Below, piece by piece: positions 22,271 through 33,568 of a DNA stretch of 64,000 nucleotides. Origin of the DNA: Fomes fomentarius (taxonomy: Eukaryota > Basidiomycota > Agaricomycetes > Polyporales > Polyporaceae). The stretch spans positions 1,141,001-1,205,000 of the forward strand of contig JABYQN010000009.1 in NCBI GenBank assembly GCA_022606135.1, read 5' to 3'. Numbering within the stretch: position 1 is the stretch's first letter; each line of letters starts with the position of its first letter. The notes under the pieces were generated by a model that was not told where the DNA came from, ran no database searches, and worked only from the letters and a program-made list of their open reading frames with translations. The position numbers and the translations under genes were made by a program.

Positions 22271-24403
22271 ATGGCGGATCTAGCTACTACCCTCCCCATC
22301 CTCGTGGTACGTGCATTGTCATGTCTATTGTCCTGTTCGAACGTACGTTCGAATGTTGATCTCAGATTGGCGGGCGCACTGACCTTGGCTCAGAATGGAG
22401 TCCCTGTCCGTATCATCGACAAGGCTCTCCATTTTCACGGAGCATCCCGCGGCAGCGGTATTCAGGTATATTCCGTCACCCAGATGCGTGTATAATTGCG
22501 ACTCATCACTGACGTTACCTCCTTCAGCGACAGACGTCGGAGATCTTCCGTTTCCTTGGTAGCCTACAAGGATGCTCGTTGAATAGGAGGGCCTCTTCTC
22601 CCGATTTGCGCATGCAGACTTCCTGGTTATACGGAGATCCTCAGGACCTGGCAGCTGGGCGAAGATCTAGAAATAACCCCCGAGCACCCTGAGACAAGTA
22701 CAACCTTCTGCAGCTCTCTGATGATGTGATGCTGATTCTCAGAATGTGATGCAGGACGAATTGCTAATATCTCAGTATCTGACCGAGGGCATCTTCCGCG
22801 ACAACCTCGCGAAGCATGGTGTCCGCGTCGAGCTCGAAACTGAACCGGTAGCTCTCGAGCAGGATATGGGGTCACCGTCACGCTGAAGAAGGTCGATGCC
22901 AACGGAGAAGAGAATACCGGGATCGCCCGATTTCCGTATGTGATTGGTGCGTCATGATGGAGCTCGAGGTGAGATTCGTGCAAGCGCATAATATAAAGTC
23001 TTGCACAGATTGAACAACATCGCAGACTTCACGAGGAGAGCTATCTGGGCCACCTTCGAGGGCCAGACGAAAGAGACGGACGGATAAGTCTGGGTGGAGG
23101 CCGAAGTCGATGGGATTGGCTCAGACGTCGGTATACATCATCTTGATCTGGGATGGTTGTACTGATTTATGGATGGACCTTGCAGCACATGCACATCTTC
23201 AGCTCCCCTGGGAAGTTCACGTACGTATACATGTCATGCAATCATTCCAACTATTCCATCTCACATTGTTCGATTCCCCCATACGTCCAAAAGGCGAAGT
23301 TAGCCAGGTCCATGTTGGCGTCGCAGGTCAGAACTTCGATCCAGTGGATTTCCTCGACCCTGAATTCGTCGACTTTTTTCACGAGAACATCTACCAAGAC
23401 CTCGTGTTCAGGAAGCTCACTCAGCTCACGTACTGGAAGTGAGTGTGTGGTGACCTCTTTGATGCAGCTGGACGATGGCTCACTTTGCATGAAAAGGCCG
23501 AAGATGAAGGTTGGTGAATAAGATCCAGGAGGATCGTGTGTTCATCGCAGGAGGTACGACGATGATCGTTCTGAATTGGTATGGCTACGCCTGAGCGAGT
23601 TCTGACACAAACAACAGATGCAGCACACGTCCATTCGCCTACGGGCGGTCAAGGCCTGAATACCAGTGTTCAGGACACAGTCAGTGCTGACGTCGCTTCT
23701 TTCGAGGCCTCCTCAGTAACGCCGCCCTGGTGCACAAGGGCCTCGCCTCACCTTCCCTACTCTCGACATACGAGATCGAACGTCTCCCGGTTGTAACGCT
23801 CACGTTGAGCATGACGTCGAACCTGTACACACATGCGTTTGCCAAGAGCATTGACGAGGTCAAGGGCAAGACCAAGGATGGTGCCAGTGGCCCGGGGTTC
23901 CTGAACTGGCGCGACACGTCGCTGTACCAGCTGGAGATCAACTACCGCTGGAGCCCGGTCGTCTACGACGTCCGCGGGGCGAACGGATTGGACACGGACG
24001 CGTTGAAGACGTGCGGGCGGGCGATCGTGCTCCCAATTCACCTGCGCTCGTCGATGCAGCCGGGACGGAGACGGCGCTGTTCGATATCTTCAAGCCTTAC
24101 TTCCACACGCTACTCGTGTTCCTGCCCCGGGAGGAGGATGCAGACGTGAGCCGGGTGGTCGAGGCGACGCGATCTCTCACTGCGGCGAATGTGGCAGCGC
24201 AGATTGTCACAAGGATGCAAAGGTGCTGAAGGAATTCCCTGGTGCGAAAGCGTACAGAGACACCGAGGGCCACGCATACAAGGCCTACCACATAGCTGAT
24301 GACGGGTTGACGCCTGATTGGTATGTCGGGCTTTCGTGAATGATGTAGAGGGATTCCAGACGTACTTGACAATGACGATAGTCGGAATCGCGAGATTGTA
24401 ACC
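22271..24403 (+). pseudogene. Decayed FAD-dependent monooxygenase (phenol hydroxylase-like), copy 1
   Basis: This copy follows the exon order of copy 2 (33569-35808, opposite strand) and is nearly identical in long parts, such as 23780-23990. It is broken many times: an extra base near 22568 shifts the frame; the donor after the PEHPE codons (~22690) reads acaagt; four bases are missing near 22865; a CAA to TAA change gives a stop at 23085-23087; the acceptor near 23280 reads catac instead of cacag; about 31 bases are missing near 24010 and about 10 near 24210; the 3' end near 24300-24340 is rearranged. The FAD motif and the HVHSPTGGQGLN motif remain readable. No intact product can be made. 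Confidence 0.85.
22336..22353. repeat. Perfect 18-bp palindrome in intron 1 of the pseudogene
   Basis: TTCGAACGTACGTTCGAA is fully self-complementary. It lies in what was the first intron of copy 1. It may be chance or a small stem. Confidence 0.5.
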
Positions 24404-24778
24404 GGGGCGCTAGTATGGCATAAGTATTTGTCTGGGATGGTCTACGGTTTCTATTGATCATTTGAAAGTTACTGTTCAACATGGCTTGTCCTTGTACTCA
24501 TTGTTCAATTGCAAAGTTGCCGGGTAAACTCCCTGTGTGGTGCCTGTCATAAGCTCGGGATTTGCTAGAAAAGGCAGGAGATCTCGATGACATAGTCAAC
24601 CAGAGATCACTGATTTGCTAAGATCGATTGCAGCAGTTCGATGTCGTCACCGGGGGTCTGGGCCTCTGCCCTAATTGCAATCGCTCATTCCTCGTCCTCC
24701 TGCCTATCTGACAGAGGCCGGGCATATATCATTCAAGCAATATCTCGAACAACTCTCTCGACTCCCTTCTCTTGCGAC
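24404..24778. other. Promoter region of phosphomannose isomerase
   Basis: About 375 bases between the pseudogene and PMI. A TATA-like run (gcatatatc) lies near 24722-24730, about 50 bases before the start codon. Confidence 0.4.
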
Positions 24779-26490
24779 ATGACCGTCGTCTTCAAGCTCA
24801 TCCCGACCACCCAGAAATACGACTGGGGCAAGGTCGGTTTATCATCCAAGGTTGCGCAATACGCGTCGGCAGGCAAGCTGCCTGGATTCACCCTGGATGA
24901 GAAGGCACCCTATGCTGAAGTGAGTAACTCGACTGCATCTCCTGACGGCCTTGTTCCTGGATTGGACTGGGGTGGCCGCATACGACAAGCTCGCCGTACT
25001 TCGCGAATTGAAGGGCGAGAGATCGGCGAAGTGGATGCCTGGCCTACTCTTAACTGAAGGTCGTGAGTGGCCTCAGTGCGATGCCAGCCTTTTACCGCAT
25101 CTTTGCACTCCTCATCCTGCGAAGACGGTGACACATACACGTACTCGCTTTAGATGTATACTTCCCCTTCTCGGTTTTACCTCTGATCGCCAACGATGCT
25201 GACGGCTCAGACTTAATACGCGACAGCTCTGGATGGGCACGCACCACACCTCGCCATCGCGTCTGCTCGACTCGCCCACGCACGAGAAGCTTTCGGATCA
25301 TCTTGCGGCGTACCCAGAACTTATCGGGACCGCGGTCACTGAACGCTTCAAGAGCGAGGGCGCCGCGGAGGGCAACCTCCCCTTCCTCTTCAAAGTTCTT
25401 GCAATCGAGAAGGCACTTAGCATCCAGACGCACCCCGACAAGGAGACGGCTCAGAAGTTGCACCAGGAGAGACCAGATGTCTACAAAGGTATGTGCCCTG
25501 CCGCTTATGTATCCGCATTCGTTCAGGTCAGGTAACATCCTAACTTCATAGACGCGAACCATAAGCCCGAGATGGCACTCGCATTGACTCCCTTCCAGGC
25601 CCTATGCGGCTTCCAACCGCTGCCGCGCATTGCTGACTACCTAGTCGACACGCCCGAGTTCGCCGCGCTCGTCCCGCAGACGATCCAAGAGCATTTCCTC
25701 TCCCTCGCGGCCTCATCTGACCCCACCGGGGCGACAGCGAAGCAGGCACTAAAAGACGTGTTCTCCGCCGTCATGACTGCCGGCCCCTCGACGTTCCAAC
25801 CGGAGCTCGAGAAACTCGTGGCGAGATACGAGGGTGGTGGAGCGAAGCCGTCCGAGAAGGAAGTAGTCGAGCTCGTCCTCCGGCTCCACAGCCAATTCCC
25901 CGGCGACATCGGTGTCTTCTGCGCGTTCGTGTTGAACCATTTGACTTTGAACCCCGGAGAAGCTATCTTCTTGGCGGCAGGAGAGCCGCATGCGTACGTC
26001 TCTGGCGGCGAGTCGTGTTCCGTGCCCTTCACTGTATCATTATTGACCGCATATACCCCACGCAGACATTGTTGAGTGCATGGCGACGTCGGACAACGTC
26101 ATTCGGGCCGGCCTAACTCCCAAGTTGCGCGATGTGCCGAACTTAGTAGCGGGACTGACCTACAACGCCGCACATCCGAGCAAGCATCTTGTCGAGCCCC
26201 GCTCGTTCAACTCGGCGACCCACAGTACACTGTACGACCCGCCTATACCCGAGTTCTCTGTGGTGCGTGCGGTCGTGCCGAAGAGTGAAACAGAGACGCA
26301 CCCACCGATCGAGGGGCCGAGCATCGCGATCGTAACAGAGGGCAGTGGCACGATCGTCTGGGGAGGCGGAGAGCAGCTGAACGTGTCGGAGGGCAACGTG
26401 GTCTTCATTGGGGCAGGACACGAGATCCGGCTGAATGCCGGTGCGCAGAGTCCGCTCGTCGTCCACCGTGCATTCGTCGAGGCGCAATGA
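24779..26490 (+). CDS. PMI40: Mannose-6-phosphate isomerase (type I phosphomannose isomerase)
   Basis: Interconverts fructose 6-phosphate and mannose 6-phosphate, feeding GDP-mannose for glycosylation and cell wall in the cytosol. Exons 24779-24919, 25227-25488, 25552-26007 and 26066-26490 give 427 residues, the usual fungal length. Recognised landmarks: N-terminal QKYDWGKVG, APYAELWMGTH across intron 1, LSIQTHPDK with zinc-ligand residues, DANHKPEMA, AAGEPHAYVSGDIVECMA, and ASDNVIRAGLTPKLRD. Intron 1 is long (307 bases). Intron 3 (26008-26065) must start with GC (gcgagt) to give the conserved SGDIVEC, so it is a GC-AG intron. The gene looks intact. Confidence 0.95.
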
Positions 26491-27938
26491 TCGTGCACTC
26501 GCGGGAGGGCAGTCTGGCGTTGATGATGATGATCACGAACCACAGAAGTGATTGTAAACTGTATGGTATTCTTCTTGGTTTCCATCCACTCAATGATATG
26601 TGGGTGATCCTCTGTGCCGTGGCACCCGGGGTCGGGTTGCCACTACCCACGTTCACCGCCATCGCCACTGACCTCTCCGCTATCGGAACTGCTCAGCAGT
26701 TGTTGGTAGGCCATTGCAAACGCTATCTATATCATATCATCTCCGTCATTATACTATATTCATCTACTTACACATCGAAAGGCACCCAGCACCTACAGGT
26801 ACGAGCCACTGTCAATTCATGGTTTTCCCTGTTGACAATCTATCTCGAGGAAGGGCATCTAATCAGAGCGATCTGTATCTAGCCACCGAAGGGCACATGA
26901 ACTATCAGACTTGAGCAGCCCTGAGATGTTCCAGCTGGAGCCCAGCCCTGAAAAAAGACATACCGCCGGGAGCCCCTGCCGTGAGCTTGGTCCCAGCCTA
27001 ACCGGCGCGCGCGATGGGAAAGCTAAGCTAGCCTCCAAGTGCCTTTGCACCCTCATCACGATGATCGTGGTAACTTGTAACATACCCCGAGACCAAGAGA
27101 GCCCCAGGAGCGAGAGGGTGCTTGCTATATAGGTGCGTGAAGGCTCTGCAATAAAGTGTTTTATTCCTTGCGAATCTACCACTGGCAGTGTTCAAGTTCG
27201 GTGATTATTGATAGGATGCATTGGTAATGTCAGGCCGGCGCACATCGAGACGGCCGCCTTGCGTGCGGACCTTCGTACGCTTAGGGTCTTCAGGCGGCGA
27301 GGCCCCAGGGCCCGAAGGAGAAAGACAAATGTCCGGTACTAGGTGCCGTTACGAGCGTAGCGTTGAGCTTGAAGCTTAAAGGACCACCTAGGAATCAGCG
27401 CCTGTGAGCCAAGTCCGAGGGCCAAACGATGATCTTGGCAGCGGGAGAAAGACGATACGTAGTGCTCAGTGTTAAGATGTGTCTCGGGCGATGTACGGGG
27501 GCCTCGGGCGAGGAATGGGACGATGATTGGGGCGTCATTTGACCTGGAATTTGGCCGTCCGGTGGCGTCGCGCGAGACCAGAAGGCTGGTGTTGCCTTTC
27601 TTGGTGCAGACACGACCGTCGCGGGGCCATGTCGGCTTGTGTGCGGCGCAGGGACTTGAGTCCGAGTTGGGCAAACAGTTTGGCGTCTGGCCCGTCAGTA
27701 CTGTCACTGCGTGTCTAGACGGGAATCTTCTTCCGGAAGCATGCCTCCCCTCGGCGTCCAGCCCGCATATAGTACCAACGTCTGGGAGGAAATGAGCCCT
27801 CTTAACCTCCGCATCTCCACTCCTTTCTCGCCCCTCGCCCTCCCCCTCCCGCTCGCGACTCGCCCCCCGCGCCCCGTCTCTGAGCACACTCCTGGCTCTA
27901 GGCCCTCTCGACAGAGGGGGAGCACATGAGGCGTGTCC
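26491..27938. other. Intergenic region, no gene seen
   Basis: About 1.45 kb between PMI40 and the DUF6533-type gene. The first half is AT-richer, and a CT-rich tract (27820-27860) lies close to the next start codon. The 205-codon minus-strand frame at 27339-27956 has no recognisable features. Confidence 0.4.
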
Positions 27939-30012
27939 ATGAATGCCATCCAGCAAGCCATCTTTCTCGAGCTCCTTCCAACCATCACTAGAATCCGATA
28001 TGCCGAACGTGGGTCGTGTCTACTAGCTGCGCGAGTTTGATAGAGTACTGACACATGTATGCGTGTTAGTGGCGAGCACCATGATCATTCTCTTCGATCA
28101 CTGTGAGTCGTGTGCGCGTCTGTCTGGAGCGATATAGGATGCTGAGCGCTGAGGGTTGGCGGGCTGTGCGAAGTGTTGACGCTCGATCAGGAAGTGAGTG
28201 TCCTACGACTATCTGGCAGCTGAAGACGATCGTTGACGCTTCGCGATGGTGTTCCTTAGGTTCGGCTAATATGGGTAAGGTTTTGCGTGCTGGTTCACCG
28301 GATTGCCGCTGATGTCGCGCTGTCGCGCTGTGCAGGGGGCACAATGGTCATTAGGAAAGATCCTGTTCCTCATAGTGAGTCTCATGATATCTGTCGCATT
28401 GCTTTCATTCTGAACAGCGGCGTTCCGCGCGTAGAATCGATATTATGCCCTCTGTGTAGTAATGTAGGTTCCCCATGTTCATACTTTCATACTATCTGTC
28501 AGACACACTGATGCTAACATGTCGCAGATTTAACAACTATGGTCAGTGAGATTTATGAGCCAACTTCTTGGGACTCTCATTCCAACCTCGCTCCAGTGTT
28601 GTTCAACACAAACGATCTCACAAATTCCGTACGTTTCCTGTCAATCAGTGTTCGGATCATGCTTAACAGCGTTCATTACTGTAGTTGTAAGTCTACTTTT
28701 GGCAGCTCATACTACAACGTATTCAGAAGGACAAACAGCTGCATACATTGGTTCCGGTGGCAAGGATGGACAGGGGTTATCACGTTCATTATCGCTGAAA
28801 GTGAGTCGTCCTACGCTATCATCGGAACTGTAATTGAACGCCATTGCCCAGTGATCCTCCAGTTGCGCTTATATGCGCTCTATTTCTGTGATAAACGCAT
28901 CCTCGCAACTACGACATTCGTGTGCTTAGGTGCGGCGGTAGGGTCTTCGTATGTTATGGGACATGTTCTGTCCCTCATCACAGGTGCGTATGCTCACCTC
29001 GATATCGTATCAATTCAACTCGCAGCTCTGCGCCCTCACACGCCAAGTCTCGTCCTGCGGCTTCTCACCTCACGCTTCATTCCACAGCTTATGCAGTAAA
29101 GCTGCCTGACACCGGGTCGACGGTGTGCGTGCCGTTCGGGCTCCCAGATAACTTCTACGCCTTCTGGATACCGATGCTCATCTCCGAGAGCGTTCTCTGT
29201 GGTCTCGCGCTCTTCCGCGGGTTCAAGAGCTACCGACCGGCGGATAACGTCCTCCAGAGCGGCCGCCGCATCATCGAAATTCTTGTCCGCGACTCCGTGT
29301 ATTATTTCGTAATGTGAGTCCCACAGACAAGCTTCGTATCGGGATTGGGTGGTTCGCTTCAACCTTCTCTAGTCTTCCGAAAGAATGAAGCTTAATGCTG
29401 ATATGTCTCCGTTTACAGCATGTTCGCCACTTACCTCACCAACGCGATCATCTTCCTCACACGGCCGGTATGTTTTACAGTATATACATACGGTCACTGC
29501 CGTCGCCTGAACATGTCGCTGACACACGCGCTGTACATTCACAGGGTGCAGAAGTCGAAATCCCAATAGGGTTCGCAGTCGCCCTTTCGACCGTGATGTC
29601 CAGCCGTCTCTGCCTGAACGTGCGCGGGTACATCCGAGAGGAGTCGAGCACTACAGGCCACAGCACGCTCGCAGGCCCCACTTCCCCATCCGCATTGCAC
29701 TCGCCTCGCACCACGCGCAACGCGCACGTGTCGTTCGCGGACGGAGGCGAGCATGTGTATGAGTATGAGGGCGGAATCGGGAGCGGGTACGTGGTCGAGC
29801 AGGACGATGCGTATATGTACGTAGAGGCGGAGGGAACGGGGCTGGTGCGCTCGGATAGCGCTCAGAGCAAGAGGAGTACGAAGATCGTGTATGGGGGCGC
29901 GCCGCTTGGCGTGGTCGAGATGCGCGAACTGCGGGTTATGCGCGCGGAGAGCCCGGGACCTTTGCGCATGTTCTCGATGGGGAAGAAGGAGGAGATGCTG
30001 CACATCCGGTAG
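27939..30012 (+). CDS. DUF6533-type multi-span membrane protein
   Basis: A many-exon gene. The N-terminal exons are 27939-28008, 28070-28102, 28174-28193, 28260-28274 (a 15-base microexon) and 28336-28374, reading RYAELASTMIILFDHLLTL then DQE-VRLIW-GAQWSLGK-ILFLI. This is the basidiomycete DUF6533 signature (a YD/FDH-LLT helix followed by W-S-GK-LFL). Middle exons (about 28380-28690) could not be resolved and may contain defects. Later exons give ILQLRLYALYFCDK (about 28850), further membrane helices at 29100-29310 with LVRDSVYYFVM, then FATYLTNAIIFLTRP and a GFAVALSTVMSSRLCLNVRGY stretch split over exons. The soluble tail (to 30012) is Ser/Gly-rich. Function of the family is unknown. Confidence 0.75.
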
Positions 30013-30373
30013 CATTGCGCCGGCTCGGTTACTGCCTGATTTGTTTACATACCCTGAGTCGCTGCTGGTCCATCAGTCAATCACTTGCTCTCGATAGATG
30101 CTCGACCACTCGCCAATCTACTCACTCACTCGAGGAGCGAACGTAAGAAGTTCAAAGCGTGCGTCAAGGCGCTTGAGGGCCGTGTGTGCCAGTAACGTTT
30201 CGCGGTCACGACTTCTTCTATTGACGTCGATTCCCAACGCACGTCTAACGCATGTTGACTTTCGACCACTTGCTCCGCTGTAGCACGCGGCAAGCAGATC
30301 TACTTGCCACCCTCCACTCATCCGACCTAGCTAGTAGGCCGTGCATGCCCTCGGCCGGACTAGTAGTAGCACC
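30013..30373. other. Intergenic spacer
   Basis: About 360 bases between two plus-strand genes; presumed 3' UTR and promoter. No gene seen. Confidence 0.4.
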
Positions 30374-33165
30374 ATGGAATCGGCTCTACGCGCCGTCAAG
30401 AACCTCCACCTCGCACTTCAGGCGGCGTCCGGACTAGGTGCGCGAGTCGGGCTTCCCAGAGAGGTGGGTGCGTTCGAGTTTGAAGATTCCGGGTATCACG
30501 CGTCCACGCTAGACGGTTCTGATTCTGTGACTCACGGAGCACCGGGCACTCTCACAGGAAGCCTTCGTTCATCCGGACTTCGCGCTCGAACTCGCTGCGC
30601 TTTTGGAAGACGCGACGTCCGACGCTGCTGCGCTCCAAAAGCTCGCCGCGGGTGGTGCAGGGAACGCAGATGTGAGTGCGCGGATGCCGGGAACCCGAAC
30701 CCCCGAACCCTCGAACCCCCCAAGACTGCGCTCCCTGGCCTGACTACTTGAAGCTGGTATGCATACTGAGGTGCCTTCGTAGCTCGCGGCTGCCGTGGGC
30801 GAAGAGTTTCGCGAGGACCAGGCCGAGAAAGTGCAGTTGGTCATGAGGGACATGCTGGACATGCAGAGGACAGACTCGGGTGACTCGGGTTCGCGCAAGG
30901 TGTGTGTGTGGCTTCTACTTTTGGCCCCTCGTACCCAGTGACGTACTCGACTGATATGGTGGTCGTTGGGTGACGATGCGACTTGAAGAAGCTCGTCACG
31001 ATGAGCGACTTGTTTGCATTGCAGCTCATGCAGAGCATATCCACGGTCGTCGATGGTAACACCTCGGTGTTGGATTCGGCGGACTCCGTGGATGCCGCAG
31101 ACCGTTGTTCTGTGAGTGAGGATGTACTACAAAGTTCTTCTCTGAGAGAGAGCTCACGACGGTCGGTGTTGCAAAGCTTAGGATGTTTGATTCGCAATTC
31201 GTTAAGCGACTAGTGACATGGCTCCGGCTCACTATGGAGGCCCATGTTAACGCGGGCAAGGAGAGCGCTTCAAACCAGATGGCGGTATATAACTTGCGTC
31301 TTCAACTCTTCGCCCAGTCATTGATGCTCATATATTGTGCTGGTGAACTAGGAGAGGCTTGCACATGCCGAGAAAGATAACAAGGGGCTCAGAGACGAGC
31401 TGCTGAGCTCCCGAGCCACAGTGCAAAAGCTCCAAAAAGACCTCCAGGACGTCAGAACAGAGGAAGCGCGAGTCGCGGTAGCAGCAGTCCAGGCGCTGAC
31501 AGACGACATGAGCACCCAGCGCGCCGCATACGAGGGCAAGGTATGCAGATGACTCGTGCTGGACTCTGGCTTCAATTTTCCATTGTTGACATTGAGCCGT
31601 GGATAGGTTCGGGAGCAGTATGCGGAGATTTTGAGACTGAAAGCGGAAGCTGCTCGTGCTCGAGACTCTGCCGACGTTGACATTGAAGAAGAGCGGAAGC
31701 GACTGTCGGATGAGGTTTGCATCTCCCTAGGAGTGGCCACCGTTCGCGCTTATAAGCGGTTACGTTCCAGCTCCTTGATGCATCTCGTACGGTCACCGAG
31801 CTTCGGGAAGAGTTGCAGCAGAAGGAGGAAGAAGTAAGTCGATAATTTTGTGTAAGGATGCATGATGGTGGTCTCTGACCCAGGATCCATCAAGCTGTCA
31901 AAAGCAAAGAAGGACTTGGAGACTCAACTCCAACAGAAAAACGGCCCACACGTCATCCTACGTCTTCTGCCACCGAACGGAGGGTGCGTCGAAGTGTTTG
32001 TCGACGTCCGCACGGCTCGTAGCTCTGATATAGCGGTCCGTGTCGTCTTGAAGATCATCGCCGACGGCGTCACCTACATCAAAACGCTATCGGGACGAGA
32101 CTGCAACTCAAGAAAAGACACCGACCGTATCTTCTAGAACCTCCAGGTCTGTTTCAGCACGACTTCCGTCAGCCCGGGCTGCCGACATCGCTCAGATCCC
32201 CGAAGTGCTTGTCGATCTGTCGTGCAGCCTCGATGCCCCTGCGTCTTTCACCAGGCATTCCCTGAGAGAGATCATTGGAGGCAACGTGCTCAATTCTCTA
32301 CATGTCCGGTGAGAGGTTCCTCCACAGCTACTAGCAACACAGGTCTCATGCAAATACCGACTACGATCCCATCTCGCAGGATTCATCGGATATCAACGCC
32401 CTTGAGTGCAAAGTACGGAATTCAAACGTATCTCTGCGCGAGCCGGACCCAGTACACGTGGCTTCCTCCGACGCCAGGAAAGCATGGATTCCTGCAGTAC
32501 GACCTGGGGCTCAAGAAGGACCAGGATCCCGCGCAGGAACCTGATGCGAACACCGTCGCGACCCCTCCTATAGACACAGAAAGGGAATGCCACGTTTTCG
32601 TAGGGACGGGCACAGGCAGCCCCGAGGTGTTCCACTACTGCGGCTTCTACCGCATCGTTCGCGCAGACGACCTGACGAAGGAAGAATGGGAAGGGCTCCC
32701 GAGCGAGGTATGTAAACGTGATTTAACGAACTGTGGTCTGGCGTACTAGTACTACGACCGCGGCCGACTCGGAGTTGGGCTGGAAAAAGTCTGACTCTAT
32801 CTTACTATCGCTAGACCAGGAAGAACTTCGTGGACAAGGCCTTCACACACGAGACCTATGGCGGTGGCAAGAACGTGCGGAAGAGACACAGCACGACGAC
32901 GAGGGACGACATACGACAGCGCTACTCCAGCGGCGAGCGGCGCATGCCGTGCATGCGCCTCGAGTGCATCGGATTCGATGCCGCGTTCTACGAGGAGATC
33001 GTCCACGCGAACGTCGCCTTCTTCGAGGACGAAGTCGAGTCGGGGTCGTCGCCGGCGCCCTCTCAGCCCGAGGCGACACCATCGTCGAAGCGACGGAAGG
33101 TGTCTGCGTCCAAGGATGCTTCTCGACTATCGTCTCCGCACAATATCGACGATATGTATGCGTGA
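30374..33165 (+). CDS. DUF6697-type coiled-coil protein, paralogue A
   Basis: A multi-exon gene from ATG 30374 to TGA 33163-33165. Small N-terminal exons form helices (VKNLHLALQAAS; ALLEDATSDAAALQKLAA; KVQLVMRDMLDMQ; TMSDLFALQ). Exons near 31350-31860 form a clear coiled coil (LRDELLSSRATVQKLQKDL, REQYAEILRLKAEAARAR). The C-terminal domain (32390-33165, one intron) has the layout of the Agaricomycete DUF6697 domain: TWLPPTPGKHGFLQYDL, CHVFVGTG, FHYCGFYRIV, LTKEEWEGLP, then RQRYSSGERRMPCMRLECIGFD. A basic stretch (SSKRRKVS) suggests nuclear import. The last residues, HNIDDMYA, recur in paralogue B. Function unknown. Some internal exon borders are uncertain. Confidence 0.7.
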
Positions 33166-33568
33166 TCTGTGGACTGCTGTGTGTCCTAGTGTCTGTCTTG
33201 CTGTATACTAATTTGCCATCTTGCTGGTCCTGCTCTGCTGTTGTATTTCGCCCCTTGTCGTCCCTGTAATAGTTCTCAGACGTGGCAAAAGACTTGCGAA
33301 CGCGTGAACAGTACTAGAGGATTGAAGAAATCCGAGAGTGCTTGTGGTCCTTGATTGACAGCATGACCTTCAGCGACGATGACTTTTGAGCGCATATTTC
33401 AGCATAGAACGGGGTAATAATGCTGAGGCGAGTACAAATATTGAGTGGTGTGTATCAATGACTATGAGCGGTGAGGGCAAATTACTAAGGCTACAGTTAA
33501 GGAGTAAGGTAATAGTAGTCCGTGATCAGCGCGAGGTGACAATCACGTTGTCGCACAGCGTCCCGTTC
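33166..33568. other. Convergent intergenic spacer
   Basis: About 400 bases between the converging DUF6697-type gene and monooxygenase copy 2. Presumed 3' UTRs; nothing else seen. Confidence 0.4.

Noticed and set aside
27339..27956. 205-codon minus-strand open frame
   Set aside because: No recognisable domain, and it overlaps the start of the DUF6533-type gene on the other strand.
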